Assembly: GCF_009689585.1 (NCBI RefSeq)
Contig: NZ_AP018694.1
Coordinates: 2,495,001 to 2,559,000 of the forward strand
DNA length: 64,000 nt
Direction: 5' to 3'
Origin: Aquipluma nitroreducens
GTDB taxonomy: Bacteria; Bacteroidota; Bacteroidia; Bacteroidales; Prolixibacteraceae
A program made the translations under genes and the position numbers. How positions within the stretch are numbered: the stretch's first letter is position 1; every line of letters begins with the position of its first letter. Below the pieces are notes generated by a model. That model was not told where the DNA came from and made no database searches. It worked only from the letters and a program-made list of their open reading frames with translations. Of this stretch, positions 1-9,292 are shown one piece after another.

Positions 1-214
1 TCCGATCCTTTTCTATCGTGACTTCACCTTCTGGTTTATATTGTTGTTGGCGCTGATACTGCGTTTGCCTTTCCTGCATATTATTCACGGCCTTTTTAAC
101 CACGATGGGGAAAAGTAAGCGTCCGACAAATTTCAGCACATAATAGAGAACTACTATAATACCAACTGTCCGTAAAAAATTTGTCAGGACTAAAATGACA
201 AATAATTGATTCAT
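1..214 (-). CDS. small membrane protein, DUF4834-like (partial, cut by window edge)
   Basis: The ATG at 214 opens a reading frame that runs off the left edge after 71 codons. The N-terminus is hydrophobic (about residues 3-27, one membrane helix) and is followed by a basic, Gln/Arg-rich cytoplasmic stretch containing RQTQYQRQQQ. One helix followed by a charged Q/R-rich tail resembles the small Bacteroidota DUF4834 family, whose function is unknown. The family call rests on composition and layout only. It lies downstream of the ATP synthase terminator and probably has its own promoter in 215-375. Confidence 0.5.
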   Translation of the reverse strand, partial: MNQLFVILVLTNFLRTVGIIVVLYYVLKFVGRLLFPIVVKKAVNNMQERQTQYQRQQQYKPEGEVTIEKDR

Positions 215-375
215 AGCTTTTCAAAATTTAGAGCGGCTAAAATTAGTAATTAATTAGGAAACAATCGTAATTTAATGGACAGTCAAATCGTGTTACAATG
301 ATCATTACCTTTTCTTAACTTTCATATAACCATTGATGTCGAATTCATTTTAATATCCATAAATTCAATTCATAA

Positions 376-409
376 CAAAAAATCCCGGTCGCATGAACGA
401 TCGGGATTC
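376..409 (-). terminator. intrinsic terminator of the ATP synthase operon
   Basis: An 11-base stem (arms 381-391 and 398-408, one mismatch) is followed on the minus strand by a run of six T. It sits 22 bases past the atpG stop and closes the operon. Confidence 0.85.
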
Positions 410-430
410 AAATCTATATCTTTTTAGTAA

Positions 431-1312
431 TTATCCGTTCAAAGCCTCAGCACCATTCGTAACCTCCAGAATCGCATTGGTAATGGCGGCCTGGCGGGCT
501 TTATTAAAGGTCAGGGTCAGTTCGTCAATCAATTCCGATGCATTGTCGGTTGCCTTGTGCATAGCGGTCATACGAGCGCCGTGTTCTGCCGCATGCGAAT
601 CGAGCAACGCTTTGTAAAATTGGATCGCCAATGACCTTGGTATTAATTCTTCCACAATAGTTTCAAGCGAAGGCTCGTAAATGTAGTCGGTATTACTCTG
701 CTTCTTCCGATCAGTAATTGCCGGTAATACGGGCAAGAATTGTTCACAAATCAAATCCTGCGATGCTGCATTTATGAATTTGTTATATACCAGCTCAACC
801 CGATCATATTTACCACTCACAAAATCAGCCATAATCGCTTTAACCTCAACCGAAACATTTTCAAAACTCAGATTATCGAAAAGATGATTTTTTTCACTCT
901 GAATTTTGATCTGATACGAACGAAGAATCTTTCCAGCTTGTTTCCCGATGACAATAAAATCAAGCGTTCCGGCATTAAACTGATTTTTGTATTTTGTTTT
1001 TGCCAAATGAATCGCCTTTTTGGAGATATAAGAATTAAATCCACCGCAAAGCCCCCGGTTTGAACTAATCAAAACGATCAAGACCTTTTCAGGAGTGCGC
1101 TGAACCGTAAAAACCGAATCGGCTGAATTATCCAATGCAGAACTCAATGATGAAAGTAAATCTGAAAGTTTTTCAGCATACGGACGAATCTGCAAAATAG
1201 CATCCTGCGCTTTTTTCAGTTTGGCTGCCGACACCATTTTCATGGCGCTGGTAACCTGTCTGGTCGTTTTTACAGATGTTATCCGGGTTCGTATTTCTTT
1301 TAAATTAGCCAT
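431..1312 (-). CDS. atpG: ATP synthase F1 subunit gamma
   Basis: This 293-residue protein is the central rotor shaft of F1, coupling c-ring rotation to catalysis in the alpha3beta3 head. The family hallmarks are the N-terminal MANLKEIRTRI helix and the C-terminal helix with the motif ARMTAMHKATDNA followed by NKARQAAITNAILE. Length is normal (about 290). It is the last gene of the operon, 29 bases after atpA, and is followed directly by a terminator. F1 beta and epsilon (atpD, atpC) are not in this window, as in many Bacteroidota where they form a separate operon. Confidence 0.97.
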   Translation of the reverse strand: MANLKEIRTRITSVKTTRQVTSAMKMVSAAKLKKAQDAILQIRPYAEKLSDLLSSLSSALDNSADSVFTVQRTPEKVLIVLISSNRGLCGGFNSYISKKAIHLAKTKYKNQFNAGTLDFIVIGKQAGKILRSYQIKIQSEKNHLFDNLSFENVSVEVKAIMADFVSGKYDRVELVYNKFINAASQDLICEQFLPVLPAITDRKKQSNTDYIYEPSLETIVEELIPRSLAIQFYKALLDSHAAEHGARMTAMHKATDNASELIDELTLTFNKARQAAITNAILEVTNGAEALNG

Positions 1313-1341
1313 TCAATCAAAGTGTTTTCAATCACGAATGT

Positions 1342-2922
1342 TTATTCTGAATATCTTTCAGCAACTTCGGCTGCTACTTTTTCAATCACTGTTGTTTCAT
1401 TATCAGTAAGAACACCTGCCTTGATCTGGTCAAGCACATTCCGATACTGCATTTCCATCAATTCAAGAAAATCGCGCTCAAAAGCTCTCACTTTTTCAAC
1501 AGGTACTTCGCGTAACAATTCTTTTACCCCGCAATAAATAATGGCAATCTGATGCTCAATTTTCATTGGAGCATATTGTTGCTGCTTCAGAATTTCCACG
1601 TTTTTGCGTCCTTTGTCCAGAACGCGCATGGTTGCAGCATCCAAATCAGATCCGAATTTCGAGAAAGCTTCCAATTCGCGGAACTGAGCCTGATCTAATT
1701 TCAGGGTTCCGGCTATCTTCTTCATGCCTTTAATCTGGGCATTTCCTCCAACACGCGATACCGAAATACCCACATTGATAGCAGGGCGAACTCCGGAGTT
1801 AAACAAGTTTGATTCGAGGAAGATCTGACCATCGGTAATTGAAATTACGTTAGTCGGAATGTATGCTGACACGTCGCCTGCCTGAGTTTCAATAATCGGA
1901 AGTGCGGTTAATGAACCTCCTCCTTTTACTATACCTTTCAGGCATTCGGGTAAATCGTTCATTTTGGCCGCCATTTCATCTGAAACAATGATTCGGGCAG
2001 CTCTTTCGAGTAAACGAGAGTGCAAATAGAATACGTCGCCAGGATAAGCTTCACGGCCTGGTGGACGACGCAACAACAACGAAACTTCGCGGTATGAAAC
2101 GGCCTGTTTCGAAAGGTCATCGTAAATAATCAAGGCATCGCGGCCTGTATCTCTGAAAAATTCACCAATAGCAGCTCCGGCATAAGGTGCATAATATTGA
2201 AGAGCAGCCGGATCGGAAGCTGTTGCCATTACGATTACAGTATAAGCCATGGCTCCATGTTTCTCGAGAGTTGCTGCCAGATTGGCTACTGTCGAACCTT
2301 TTTGCCCAATGGCCACGTAAATACAATATACTGGTTTCCCTTGTTCAAAATTCTCACGCTGATTAATGATGGCATCAATGGCCACTGCAGTTTTCCCGGT
2401 TTGACGGTCACCAATGATTAACTCACGCTGACCACGTCCGATTGGAATCATGGCATCAATCGCTTTTAAACCTGTTTGAAGTGGTTTCGAAACGGGCTGC
2501 CTGAAGATTACACCAGGAGCTTTACGCTCTAATGGCAAAACAAATTTTTCGCCGGCAATAACTCCTTTGCCATCTATCGGTTCGCCCAAAGTATTGATAA
2601 CCCTGCCAAGTAATCCTTCGCCTACTTCAATCGAAGCAGTCCGGCGAAGTCTTTTCACGGTGTCACCTTCTTTGATCTCTTTGGTCAAGCCTAGAATTAC
2701 AGCACCGACATTATCTTCTTCCAGATTCAACACGATCCCCATTACGCCCGAGTCGAATTCAATCATCTCATTCGACTCAACATTCGAAAGACCATAAATA
2801 CGCGCAGTTCCATCTCCAACCTGAAGTACAGTCCCCACTTCTTCCAGTTCGGCCTGACTTTTAAAGCCTTCCAGTTGTTGCTTGAGTATTTCTGAAACTT
2901 CAGCAGGTTTTATATTTGCCAT
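1342..2922 (-). CDS. atpA: ATP synthase F1 subunit alpha
   Basis: This 526-residue protein is the non-catalytic nucleotide-binding subunit of the F1 head. Residues 1-95 form the N-terminal beta-barrel. The P-loop GDRQTGKT is at 171-178, and the family signature [14 protein letters not shown] lies in the second half. The [20 protein letters not shown] stretch is typical of the family. Length matches the family (500-550). It lies between atpH and atpG with about 29-base spacers, consistent with one transcript. Confidence 0.98.
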   Translation of the reverse strand: MANIKPAEVSEILKQQLEGFKSQAELEEVGTVLQVGDGTARIYGLSNVESNEMIEFDSGVMGIVLNLEEDNVGAVILGLTKEIKEGDTVKRLRRTASIEVGEGLLGRVINTLGEPIDGKGVIAGEKFVLPLERKAPGVIFRQPVSKPLQTGLKAIDAMIPIGRGQRELIIGDRQTGKTAVAIDAIINQRENFEQGKPVYCIYVAIGQKGSTVANLAATLEKHGAMAYTVIVMATASDPAALQYYAPYAGAAIGEFFRDTGRDALIIYDDLSKQAVSYREVSLLLRRPPGREAYPGDVFYLHSRLLERAARIIVSDEMAAKMNDLPECLKGIVKGGGSLTALPIIETQAGDVSAYIPTNVISITDGQIFLESNLFNSGVRPAINVGISVSRVGGNAQIKGMKKIAGTLKLDQAQFRELEAFSKFGSDLDAATMRVLDKGRKNVEILKQQQYAPMKIEHQIAIIYCGVKELLREVPVEKVRAFERDFLELMEMQYRNVLDQIKAGVLTDNETTVIEKVAAEVAERYSE

Positions 2923-2951
2923 CTTATTTCTATTTTTATTCTTTCGTTATT

Positions 2952-3500
2952 CTATTTCAATTCTGTATGAAGCAATTGCTCTCTGATTTTTTTCAACTGT
3001 GTCGACAGACTTGCGTCGTATTGTTTATCCTCAACGCGTATCACAAAACCTCCAAGTAAACGGTCATCAACTTTTTGGCTTAATTCAACCTTGGCATTGA
3101 AATCGGTTTCAAGAATTTTCTGAATTTGAAGTACAAGAACTTCGCTTATCGGTTGGGCGCTGGTTAATACGGCGGATTTAATTCCTTCTTCCTGACGATA
3201 TAAATCTTCCAGATTCCTGAAAATTCCCGGAATATAATTTTCACGTTTGTTTTCGGCGATAAGAAGTAGAAAATTCAAGGACAAAACATTGATTTTGCCG
3301 TCAAAAATGCGTTTGATCGCCTCTACTTTTTGCGAGGTTTTTACTACCGGACTTTCGAGCATAAGAATAAAGTCACTGCTTGTTGTACAAACAGAAGAAA
3401 TTAATCCGGCATCCTTGCGAAGTTCAAGGGTCAAACCTTTATCCTTTGCAAGTGTAAAAAATGCCTTGGCGTACCGAACATTGATTTTACTTTGATCCAT
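2952..3500 (-). CDS. atpH: ATP synthase F1 subunit delta
   Basis: This 182-residue protein is the peripheral-stalk subunit that joins the top of F1 to the b-subunit dimer. An all-helical N-terminal domain (RYAKAFFTLAKDKG, about residues 9-22) is followed by a C-terminal domain ending in GGFVIRVEDKQYDASL, the standard OSCP/delta signature. Length is as expected. It starts 4 bases after the atpF stop, so the two are probably translationally coupled. Confidence 0.96.
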   Translation of the reverse strand: MDQSKINVRYAKAFFTLAKDKGLTLELRKDAGLISSVCTTSSDFILMLESPVVKTSQKVEAIKRIFDGKINVLSLNFLLLIAENKRENYIPGIFRNLEDLYRQEEGIKSAVLTSAQPISEVLVLQIQKILETDFNAKVELSQKVDDRLLGGFVIRVEDKQYDASLSTQLKKIREQLLHTELK

Positions 3501-3504
3501 ACAA

Positions 3505-3999
3505 TTATTTCAACTTCAGATCTTTTAGCATATCCTCAACCAAGACTTCCTGATCTTTCGGATTGTCGAGTTGTTTCCTTATCACTTTTTCAGCAATCAT
3601 CACCGATAACTCAGCAACTTGCTTTTTGATATCATTTATGGCTGCTGTTTTTTCGGCATCGATTTGCTGCTTGGCGTATTCAATGCTCTTTTGGGCTTCA
3701 TGATTTGCCTGATTTTTTGCATCAGCAATGATTTTATCCTTGATATCGCGAGCTTCCTTCAGGATAATGTCTTTTTCCCTTCTGGCCTCAGTAATAATCT
3801 GATCGTTGGCGGCCTTTAACCCGGCAACATCCTTTCTGGCTTTTTCGGCTGAATTCAAGGCATCAGCAATCGATTTTTCCCGATCTTTCAATGCGTTCAA
3901 AATGGGTACCCAGGCAAATTTTTTCAGGATAAACATTACAATCCCGAAAATAATTAGCATCCAAAATATTGTACCGTAATCCGGAGTTACAAATCCCAT
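3505..3999 (-). CDS. atpF: ATP synthase F0 subunit b
   Basis: This is the peripheral stalk dimer subunit, 164 residues from the ATG at 3999. The longest frame extends to a TTG at 4026, but the methionine at 3999 begins MGFVTPDYGTIFW, the usual start of Bacteroidota b subunits. One membrane helix (about residues 12-30) is followed by a long charged coiled coil rich in A/K/E/D that carries the family pattern of helical heptads. It lies between atpE and atpH in the standard order. Confidence 0.95.
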   Translation of the reverse strand: MGFVTPDYGTIFWMLIIFGIVMFILKKFAWVPILNALKDREKSIADALNSAEKARKDVAGLKAANDQIITEARREKDIILKEARDIKDKIIADAKNQANHEAQKSIEYAKQQIDAEKTAAINDIKKQVAELSVMIAEKVIRKQLDNPKDQEVLVEDMLKDLKLK

Positions 4000-4073
4000 A
4001 GCGATGTGATTGTTGGTTAGTAGCAACCCTTACTCCCGGCAATCCCGGGAGTGGGCTCCAAAACAAAAATTTC

Positions 4074-4343
<270 letters not shown>

Positions 4344-4359
4344 TTAAAATATATTGAAA

Positions 4360-5451
4360 CTAATGATGATGTTCAGGTGATGCCATCCCAAAATAAAGGG
4401 CTGACAGTAATGTAAATACGTATGCTTGAATAAAAGATACAAGCACATCGAGCAATAAAATAAAAACAGAGAAGGAGACTGAAAGAACAGAAACGCCCAA
4501 ACCGGCTTCGATCCCCATTTTAACGTTAAAAATGAAAATCAATGAAACAAACACCGTCACAATCAAGTGGCCTGCCAACATGTTGGCAAAGAGACGAACC
4601 ATTAATACAAATGGTTTGGTAATGACTCCGGTAAGTTCAACAATGGGCATCAGCGGTATCGGAAACTTCAACCACCAAGGTACATCGGGATTATAGATTT
4701 CTTTCCAGTAATGTTTATTCGTACTAAACGTGGTTACGAAAAAGGTAAACAACGCCAAAACCATCGTTACTGCGATGTTCCCGGTAACATTTGATCCAAA
4801 CGGGAAAATGGGAACCAATCCCAGTAAATTGTTGATCAGGATAAAGAAAAAAACTGTTAACAGAAAAGGCATGAATCTTTCGTATTTCTTTTCGCCAATT
4901 GCTGGTTTAGCGACATCGTCGCGAACAAAAAGAATAACTGGCTCAAACAAACTCTGCATTCCGGCAGGAGCTTTATTTACACGCCTTTTAGCTGTTTTTG
5001 CAATATTCAGGAAAATAAGCAAGAGTACGATTACGCTAACAAAAATTCCGGCTACAGTTTTGGTAATCGACAAATCGATAGGTAAACCTATGACTTCTCC
5101 CTGTTCGTTTATTTCAACAATTTTGCCTTCGTTTTTCCCTTCGTGCTCAATCCTGAACCCATTAAAAGTTTCTTTTCCGTGATGAAATCTGGAGGACATA
5201 AAGAAGTTCCATCCTTTATCAGAACTGTATAGAATAATTGGTAATGGAATGCTGATTTCTGTTTCACCAAAAGTGGCAATATGCCATTCAAAAGCATCAG
5301 ACACATGCTCAATTACAAATTTCCCAGGATTGAACCCCTCCGGTTGTGAGGTCTCTGTTGTATTCTCCGATTCTTCAGCTGCCCGAACAAATCCAGTTCC
5401 AAGAAATATGACTAATATGATAATGAATAAAGGTCGTATAATTTGATTCAT
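4360..5451 (-). CDS. atpB: ATP synthase F0 subunit a
   Basis: This stator subunit forms the two proton half-channels, 363 residues from the ATG at 5451 (the longer frame begins at a TTG at 5481). A signal-peptide-like segment at residues 1-24 is followed by a roughly 100-residue periplasmic extension typical of Bacteroidota a subunits. About five membrane helices follow. The essential arginine is Arg286 in FVLMVRLFANMLAGH. The C-terminus is His-rich (ASPEHHH). Confidence 0.96.
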   Translation of the reverse strand: MNQIIRPLFIIILVIFLGTGFVRAAEESENTTETSQPEGFNPGKFVIEHVSDAFEWHIATFGETEISIPLPIILYSSDKGWNFFMSSRFHHGKETFNGFRIEHEGKNEGKIVEINEQGEVIGLPIDLSITKTVAGIFVSVIVLLLIFLNIAKTAKRRVNKAPAGMQSLFEPVILFVRDDVAKPAIGEKKYERFMPFLLTVFFFILINNLLGLVPIFPFGSNVTGNIAVTMVLALFTFFVTTFSTNKHYWKEIYNPDVPWWLKFPIPLMPIVELTGVITKPFVLMVRLFANMLAGHLIVTVFVSLIFIFNVKMGIEAGLGVSVLSVSFSVFILLLDVLVSFIQAYVFTLLSALYFGMASPEHHH

Positions 5452-5528
5452 TTTTTTTTCATTGTATTCAGCGGTCAACAAATTTAATTTTTTATGCGAT
5501 TAAAACCAATCTTCGCAATAAAGAGTAA

Positions 5529-5936
5529 TTATATTTTTTTCTGTCTAACAAACTTCGAAAATTGAAGCACTTCGAAAGTTGTATACACGGCATACAGTAT
5601 TAAAAAATTACCTAAAAATATTTTAGCATACTCTCTATTTAAAAATGCATAAACAATCGCCACGATCAGGTAAAAGAACATTTTCAGAAAGCTAACCGCC
5701 ATATATTGCGAAGTAAATCTTGAACCTGATTTGACGGCAATCTTTAACAAATAAGCATGAACAAGGTTTGTTACGATATAAAAAAGGAGTGCCGAAATTG
5801 GTAGAATTGGCGAGTAGTATGGCTGAAGAAATGATGAATAAACAACCGCTCCCAAAATGAAAACGATGATAGTCAAAACAGTAGATTGTATAATAAATCG
5901 CTTCATCGATGACTGATCAAATAAATAATATTTCAT
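5529..5936 (-). CDS. small membrane protein of the ATP synthase operon
   Basis: This 135-residue protein has four predicted membrane helices (about residues 14-32, 40-62, 78-97 and 106-122) and a basic C-terminus (FVRQKKI). It lies between the AtpZ-like gene (7-base gap) and atpB (77-base gap), the slot held by AtpI or AtpI-like chaperones in many operons. A role in c-ring assembly or ion supply is inferred from position only. No sequence motif identifies the family with certainty. Confidence 0.75.
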   Translation of the reverse strand: MKYYLFDQSSMKRFIIQSTVLTIIVFILGAVVYSSFLQPYYSPILPISALLFYIVTNLVHAYLLKIAVKSGSRFTSQYMAVSFLKMFFYLIVAIVYAFLNREYAKIFLGNFLILYAVYTTFEVLQFSKFVRQKKI

Positions 5937-5943
5937 TTTTTAA

Positions 5944-6162
5944 CTACAAAAATTTCCGGACAGCATGATAAATCGCACCAATAACTGACAATATCATTAA
6001 AGCTAAGGTAAACACGGGGAATTTAAATTCGATCCAATGGTCAATGAGTGTTCCCAACCACGTTCCAACTCCCATGATGACAATCATTTCAAAAGCCAGA
6101 CTGGAATATCGGATAAAATCATCCAGTTTTTTCTTAGGTTTCTGATATTTTTCAGGATTCAT
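5944..6162 (-). CDS. AtpZ/AtpI-family ATP synthase accessory protein
   Basis: This 72-residue protein has two membrane helices (about residues 20-40 and 46-66) separated by a short polar turn containing GTWLGTLIDHW. This is the pattern of AtpZ/AtpI proteins, which help c-ring assembly and have been proposed to handle Mg/Ca near F0. The start codon overlaps the bactofilin stop by one base (TAATG), so the two are translationally coupled at the head of the operon. Confidence 0.85.
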   Translation of the reverse strand: MNPEKYQKPKKKLDDFIRYSSLAFEMIVIMGVGTWLGTLIDHWIEFKFPVFTLALMILSVIGAIYHAVRKFL

Positions 6163-6518
6163 TAACTGACATTTTCATCACTCATAGAGCAAGTACCTGC
6201 AAAATAGGCTCCAGGTTCAATAGCCAACTTCCCAGTAACAATGTCGCCGGTAACCTGCGACGATGCTTTTAACGAAAGCAACTCAGCAACAAACAATTTA
6301 CCTTTATGGATTCCGGCAATCTCGCAACTTTTGCATCTGATTTCTCCTTCTATCTTTCCAGAAGCGCCTATTACCAGTCTTCCTTTAGTTTCGAGGTCGC
6401 CAACAATTTCACCATCCACCCGAAGGTCGCCATCTGAGGTTATATTACCAGTAATTCGCGTCCCTTTGGCAATCAGATTAATTACTTGCAGATTAATTTC
6501 ATTGTTTTCTTTAGCCAT
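6162..6518 (-). CDS. bactofilin (polymer-forming cytoskeletal protein)
   Basis: This 118-residue protein consists almost wholly of a bactofilin beta-helix core (about residues 13-108), with repeats such as GDLRVDGEIVGDLETKGRLVIG where hydrophobic residues and glycines recur every six residues. Short flexible tails flank the core, as usual for the family. Bactofilins polymerise without nucleotide and form membrane-associated scaffolds. It is the first gene of the ATP synthase operon, preceded by a TAnnTTTG box. A link between scaffold and ATP synthase placement is speculation. Confidence 0.9.
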   Translation of the reverse strand: MAKENNEINLQVINLIAKGTRITGNITSDGDLRVDGEIVGDLETKGRLVIGASGKIEGEIRCKSCEIAGIHKGKLFVAELLSLKASSQVTGDIVTGKLAIEPGAYFAGTCSMSDENVS

Positions 6519-6544
6519 TGCTTTTGGTTTTTTTGAACGAATTT

Positions 6545-6552
6545 CAAATATA
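6545..6552 (-). promoter_or_regulatory. -7 promoter box upstream of bactofilin/atp operon
   Basis: TATATTTG on the minus strand matches the Bacteroidota -7 consensus TAnnTTTG and lies 27 bases before the bactofilin ATG. No clear -33 TTTG box is visible. Confidence 0.55.
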
Positions 6553-6605
6553 CAAAAGCTGTCCTTAGATCGCTAACTGAAACTGTAAAAAAAGGCTATA
6601 GAAGC

Positions 6606-6635
6606 AAAAAACGTGTCTCTTTTCAGAAACACGTT
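6606..6635 (-). terminator. terminator after the MaoC hydratase gene
   Basis: A hairpin of AACGTGT and ACACGTT arms with a partly paired centre is followed on the minus strand by a T run. It ends the fabH-maoC transcript just before the atp promoter region. Confidence 0.75.
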
Positions 6636-6666
6636 CAATATTTTAGTTCAATATTTTAAGCAGCCT

Positions 6667-7131
6667 TTAGATGAAATGATAAAGGAAAGTCGTGATTCCT
6701 TCGAAAGCGGGTTTCCGGTTTCCCTCTATTTCCATGCGAATGTCTAACTGTATTTTGGTTATTCCCCTCAGATTTGCAACCGAACGCAAAACGACGCGGG
6801 TCCTGATTCTGCTGTTCACCAAAACTGGTTGATTAAATTTGAAGCTATCAATTCCGTAATTAACCAGCATCTTAATGTTTTCGACCTGAATAATCTGATC
6901 CCACATGTAAGGCAAAAGCGAAAGAGTCAAATATCCATGTGCAATTGTACTTCCAAATGCACCTTCTGTTTTAGCTCTTTCCTCATCCACATGAATCCAT
7001 TGATGATCGAGTGTTGCATCGGCAAACTTATTGATTTGATCCTGTGTAACAGTCAAATATTCAGAAATACCGAGTTCCTGTCCAACAAGTTTTTCAAATT
7101 CCTCGTGACTTCTTACAATAAGCTTTCCCAT
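6667..7131 (-). CDS. MaoC-family (R)-enoyl-CoA hydratase/dehydratase
   Basis: This 154-residue single hot-dog-fold protein is predicted to hydrate trans-2-enoyl-CoA. The hydratase-2 signature is seen as FADATLDHQWIHVD (about residues 36-49), with the catalytic Asp and His in the usual relation, followed by FGSTIAHGYLTLSLLP. It starts 34 bases after the fabH stop on the same strand, so both are probably on one transcript and act in fatty-acyl metabolism. The exact acyl substrate cannot be told. Confidence 0.9.
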   Translation of the reverse strand: MGKLIVRSHEEFEKLVGQELGISEYLTVTQDQINKFADATLDHQWIHVDEERAKTEGAFGSTIAHGYLTLSLLPYMWDQIIQVENIKMLVNYGIDSFKFNQPVLVNSRIRTRVVLRSVANLRGITKIQLDIRMEIEGNRKPAFEGITTFLYHFI

Positions 7132-7165
7132 AATCGGTTTGTTTTAGGTGTTTAGTATTTATTTT

Positions 7166-8164
7166 CTATTTCGGATCGTAGGCCCACTTTAAATATATAC
7201 TTCCCCAGGTAAAACCTGCGCCAAATGCAGCAAGAATGATGTTGTCACCTTTCCGTAACTGGCTTTCGTAATCGTACAAGCAAAGTGGGATTGTTGCAGC
7301 AGTGGTATTTCCGTATTTCTGAATATTCACCATTACCCGCTCCTTGTCAATTCCCATTCGACGACCAACAGCGTCGATAATTCTCATATTTGCCTGATGG
7401 GGAACAAACCATGCCAGATCATTCTCTGTGATATTATGCTTTTCCATCATTTCAATGGAAACATCAGCCATATTTGAAACCGCAGACTTAAATACGGTTT
7501 GTCCCTCCTGAGTTACGAAATGTTCTTCATTGTAAACAGTTTCATTCGAAGCCGGCCTTAAAGAACCGCCACTTTTAATCTGAAGGAATGAACTTCCTGA
7601 ACCGTCGACCCGATTGATATGATCAATCACTCCCAAATTTTCAGTTGTCGGTTCAAGTAAAACGGCAGCAGCTCCATCGCCAAACAATGGACAAGTTGTG
7701 CGGTCTTTATAGTTTGTAATCGACGACATCATGTCGGCACCCAAAACAATCACCTTTTTGTATTGTCCACTTTCAATAAATTTAGCGCCGGTAGTCAATG
7801 CAAATATAAATCCTGAACATGCAGCATTAAGGTCAAAACCCCAAGCGTTAATTAATCCTGCTTTGAGATTGATCAGATTCGCAGATGCAGGTAGTGGGGA
7901 ATCAGGAGTTATCGTGGCACAAATCAATAATTCAATCTCTTCCGGTTTTGTTCCTGTTTTTTCGAGCAATTGCTTTACAGCAGCGGCTCCCATATCCGAG
8001 GTTGCTAATCCTTCCTCTTTCATGATGCGGCGCTCTTTAATGCCAATACGCTGCATGATCCATTCGTCGGATGTTTCAACCCAAGTACTCAATTCTTCGT
8101 TAGTTAAACGATACTCAGGTAAAAATGCTCCAATGCCAGTAATTGCAGCACGAATTTTATTCAT
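7166..8164 (-). CDS. fabH: beta-ketoacyl-ACP synthase III
   Basis: This 332-residue enzyme starts fatty-acid synthesis by condensing acetyl-CoA (or a branched primer) with malonyl-ACP. The catalytic triad is visible: Cys116 in NAACSGF, His256 in VPHQANM and Asn286 in YGNTTAA. Length is normal. In many bacteria fabH follows rpmF and plsX; here rpmF is upstream but plsX is absent and a strong terminator lies between. A TAnnTTTG box 17 bases before the ATG suggests its own promoter. Confidence 0.96.
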   Translation of the reverse strand: MNKIRAAITGIGAFLPEYRLTNEELSTWVETSDEWIMQRIGIKERRIMKEEGLATSDMGAAAVKQLLEKTGTKPEEIELLICATITPDSPLPASANLINLKAGLINAWGFDLNAACSGFIFALTTGAKFIESGQYKKVIVLGADMMSSITNYKDRTTCPLFGDGAAAVLLEPTTENLGVIDHINRVDGSGSSFLQIKSGGSLRPASNETVYNEEHFVTQEGQTVFKSAVSNMADVSIEMMEKHNITENDLAWFVPHQANMRIIDAVGRRMGIDKERVMVNIQKYGNTTAATIPLCLYDYESQLRKGDNIILAAFGAGFTWGSIYLKWAYDPK

Positions 8165-8181
8165 AGTGAAATTTTTTAAAT

Positions 8182-8189
8182 CAAATCTA
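8182..8189 (-). promoter_or_regulatory. -7 promoter box of fabH
   Basis: TAGATTTG on the minus strand fits TAnnTTTG, with a TTTG about 16 bases further upstream as a possible -33 box. The short leader (about 10 bases) fits Bacteroidota practice. Confidence 0.55.
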
Positions 8190-8368
8190 TCAAAAAAAGC
8201 CCTCCCAAAAATTCAGAAGAGATCCAAATCAAACTGTAATATTTGGAAATTAATTGCGGCGCAAGTTAAGATGAAAAAACTGAACAGCAAAGAATAATCA
8301 GGCAAATAATTCACCTAACTCCTTTTAAAACAATTAATTAAATTGTTCGAATATTAAAACAGGAGAGC

Positions 8369-8402
8369 AAAAAAAGATCAGAAGAATAGGATTCTTCTGA
8401 TC
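8369..8402 (-). terminator. terminator of the yceD-rpmF operon
   Basis: A perfect 12-base stem (8376-8387 with 8391-8402) and a 3-base loop are followed on the minus strand by seven T. It lies 15 bases after the rpmF stop. Confidence 0.92.
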
Positions 8403-8417
8403 ATAATGGAGTTGTTA

Positions 8418-8603
8418 TTAAACTGTAACGTCTTTTTCGATTGCCAACTTACCTCTGTAATATCCACACTCCGGACATACAGTATGATATTTAACAGTTG
8501 TACCACAATTTGAACAAGCTGCCAATGTTGCTGGCGTAGCTTTGTAATGTGTTCTTCTTTTGTCTCTGCGGGTTTTTGATACCCTGTGTTTTGGATGTGC
8601 CAT
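8418..8603 (-). CDS. rpmF: 50S ribosomal protein L32
   Basis: This 61-residue ribosomal protein begins MAHPKHRVSKTRRDKRRTH, the family start, and has a zinc-ribbon pattern CSNCG followed by CPECGYY (four cysteines, the metal-binding type). It starts 13 bases after the YceD-like gene, the classic yceD-rpmF pairing. A strong terminator follows. Confidence 0.97.
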   Translation of the reverse strand: MAHPKHRVSKTRRDKRRTHYKATPATLAACSNCGTTVKYHTVCPECGYYRGKLAIEKDVTV

Positions 8604-8616
8604 CTTAACTTAATCT

Positions 8617-9144
8617 TTATTCGTTATCTAATAATTTCTTTAAATCATTCCAGACTGACTTGTTTTCCTCGTCTTCTCTGATAATATATTTGCTTAACTT
8701 TTCGATCATCGCCGGATCACATGTTGTGTTTCCGTTTTCATCGTCAGGATGAACTCTTTTGATCGGAATAGCCAAACAAATAAATTCATAAATCAATTGA
8801 GCTACGTTCAATTGATAATCGTTTGTGCTTACCCAAATTACGTCATCGCCTTCAACGAATTCCTTTTCGCCAAATTTAACGAAAATTCGCTCCGACCCAT
8901 TGATTGGCTGATCGTACATTTCAAGACAACGGTCGCACTGAACATTTACTGTTCCCTTCACATCAAACCACAAGATCATCAGTGAACTCTGTTTTTCAAG
9001 AGTAATCCGAACGTTTACATTACCTTCATCGACAACACCACCGCCAAACTCAGAAAAGAATTTGCCATCTATTTCGTATTCAAAAATATGCTTCCCTTGT
9101 GAAAGCCCTTTGAATGCAATGCTATAGAATGATTGACTGCTCAT
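8617..9144 (-). CDS. YceD/DUF177-family protein
   Basis: This 175-residue protein belongs to the YceD/DUF177 group, which is linked to 23S rRNA accumulation in plants and bacteria. The typical CDRCLE motif is present (VQCDRCLEMYDQP, middle of the protein). The frame extends to a TTG at 9165, but that codon lies inside the -7 box 9163-9170, so the ATG at 9144 (MSSQSFYSIAF) is preferred. It is the first gene of a two-gene operon with rpmF. Confidence 0.88.
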   Translation of the reverse strand: MSSQSFYSIAFKGLSQGKHIFEYEIDGKFFSEFGGGVVDEGNVNVRITLEKQSSLMILWFDVKGTVNVQCDRCLEMYDQPINGSERIFVKFGEKEFVEGDDVIWVSTNDYQLNVAQLIYEFICLAIPIKRVHPDDENGNTTCDPAMIEKLSKYIIREDEENKSVWNDLKKLLDNE

Positions 9145-9162
9145 TGCCTGAAAAAAGTTTTG

Positions 9163-9170
9163 CAAAAGTA
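9163..9170 (-). promoter_or_regulatory. -7 promoter box of yceD-rpmF
   Basis: TACTTTTG on the minus strand fits TAnnTTTG and lies 18 bases before the ATG at 9144. It overlaps the alternative upstream TTG, which therefore is unlikely to be translated. Confidence 0.55.
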
Positions 9171-9292
9171 TAAAAAATATACAAACCCCGAAAATATATT
9201 GATTTTTTTAACAACGTTTCTCCCTTAATTGGTTTTCACAATCGAACCAATTAGATATCAATTAATTGCTTCCGGTTCGTATTGTTAATAAG

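Noticed and set aside
9227-9252. AATTGGTT/AACCAATT inverted repeat as a terminator of the histidine kinase gene
   Set aside because: The stem is only 8 AT-rich pairs and no T run follows on either strand.
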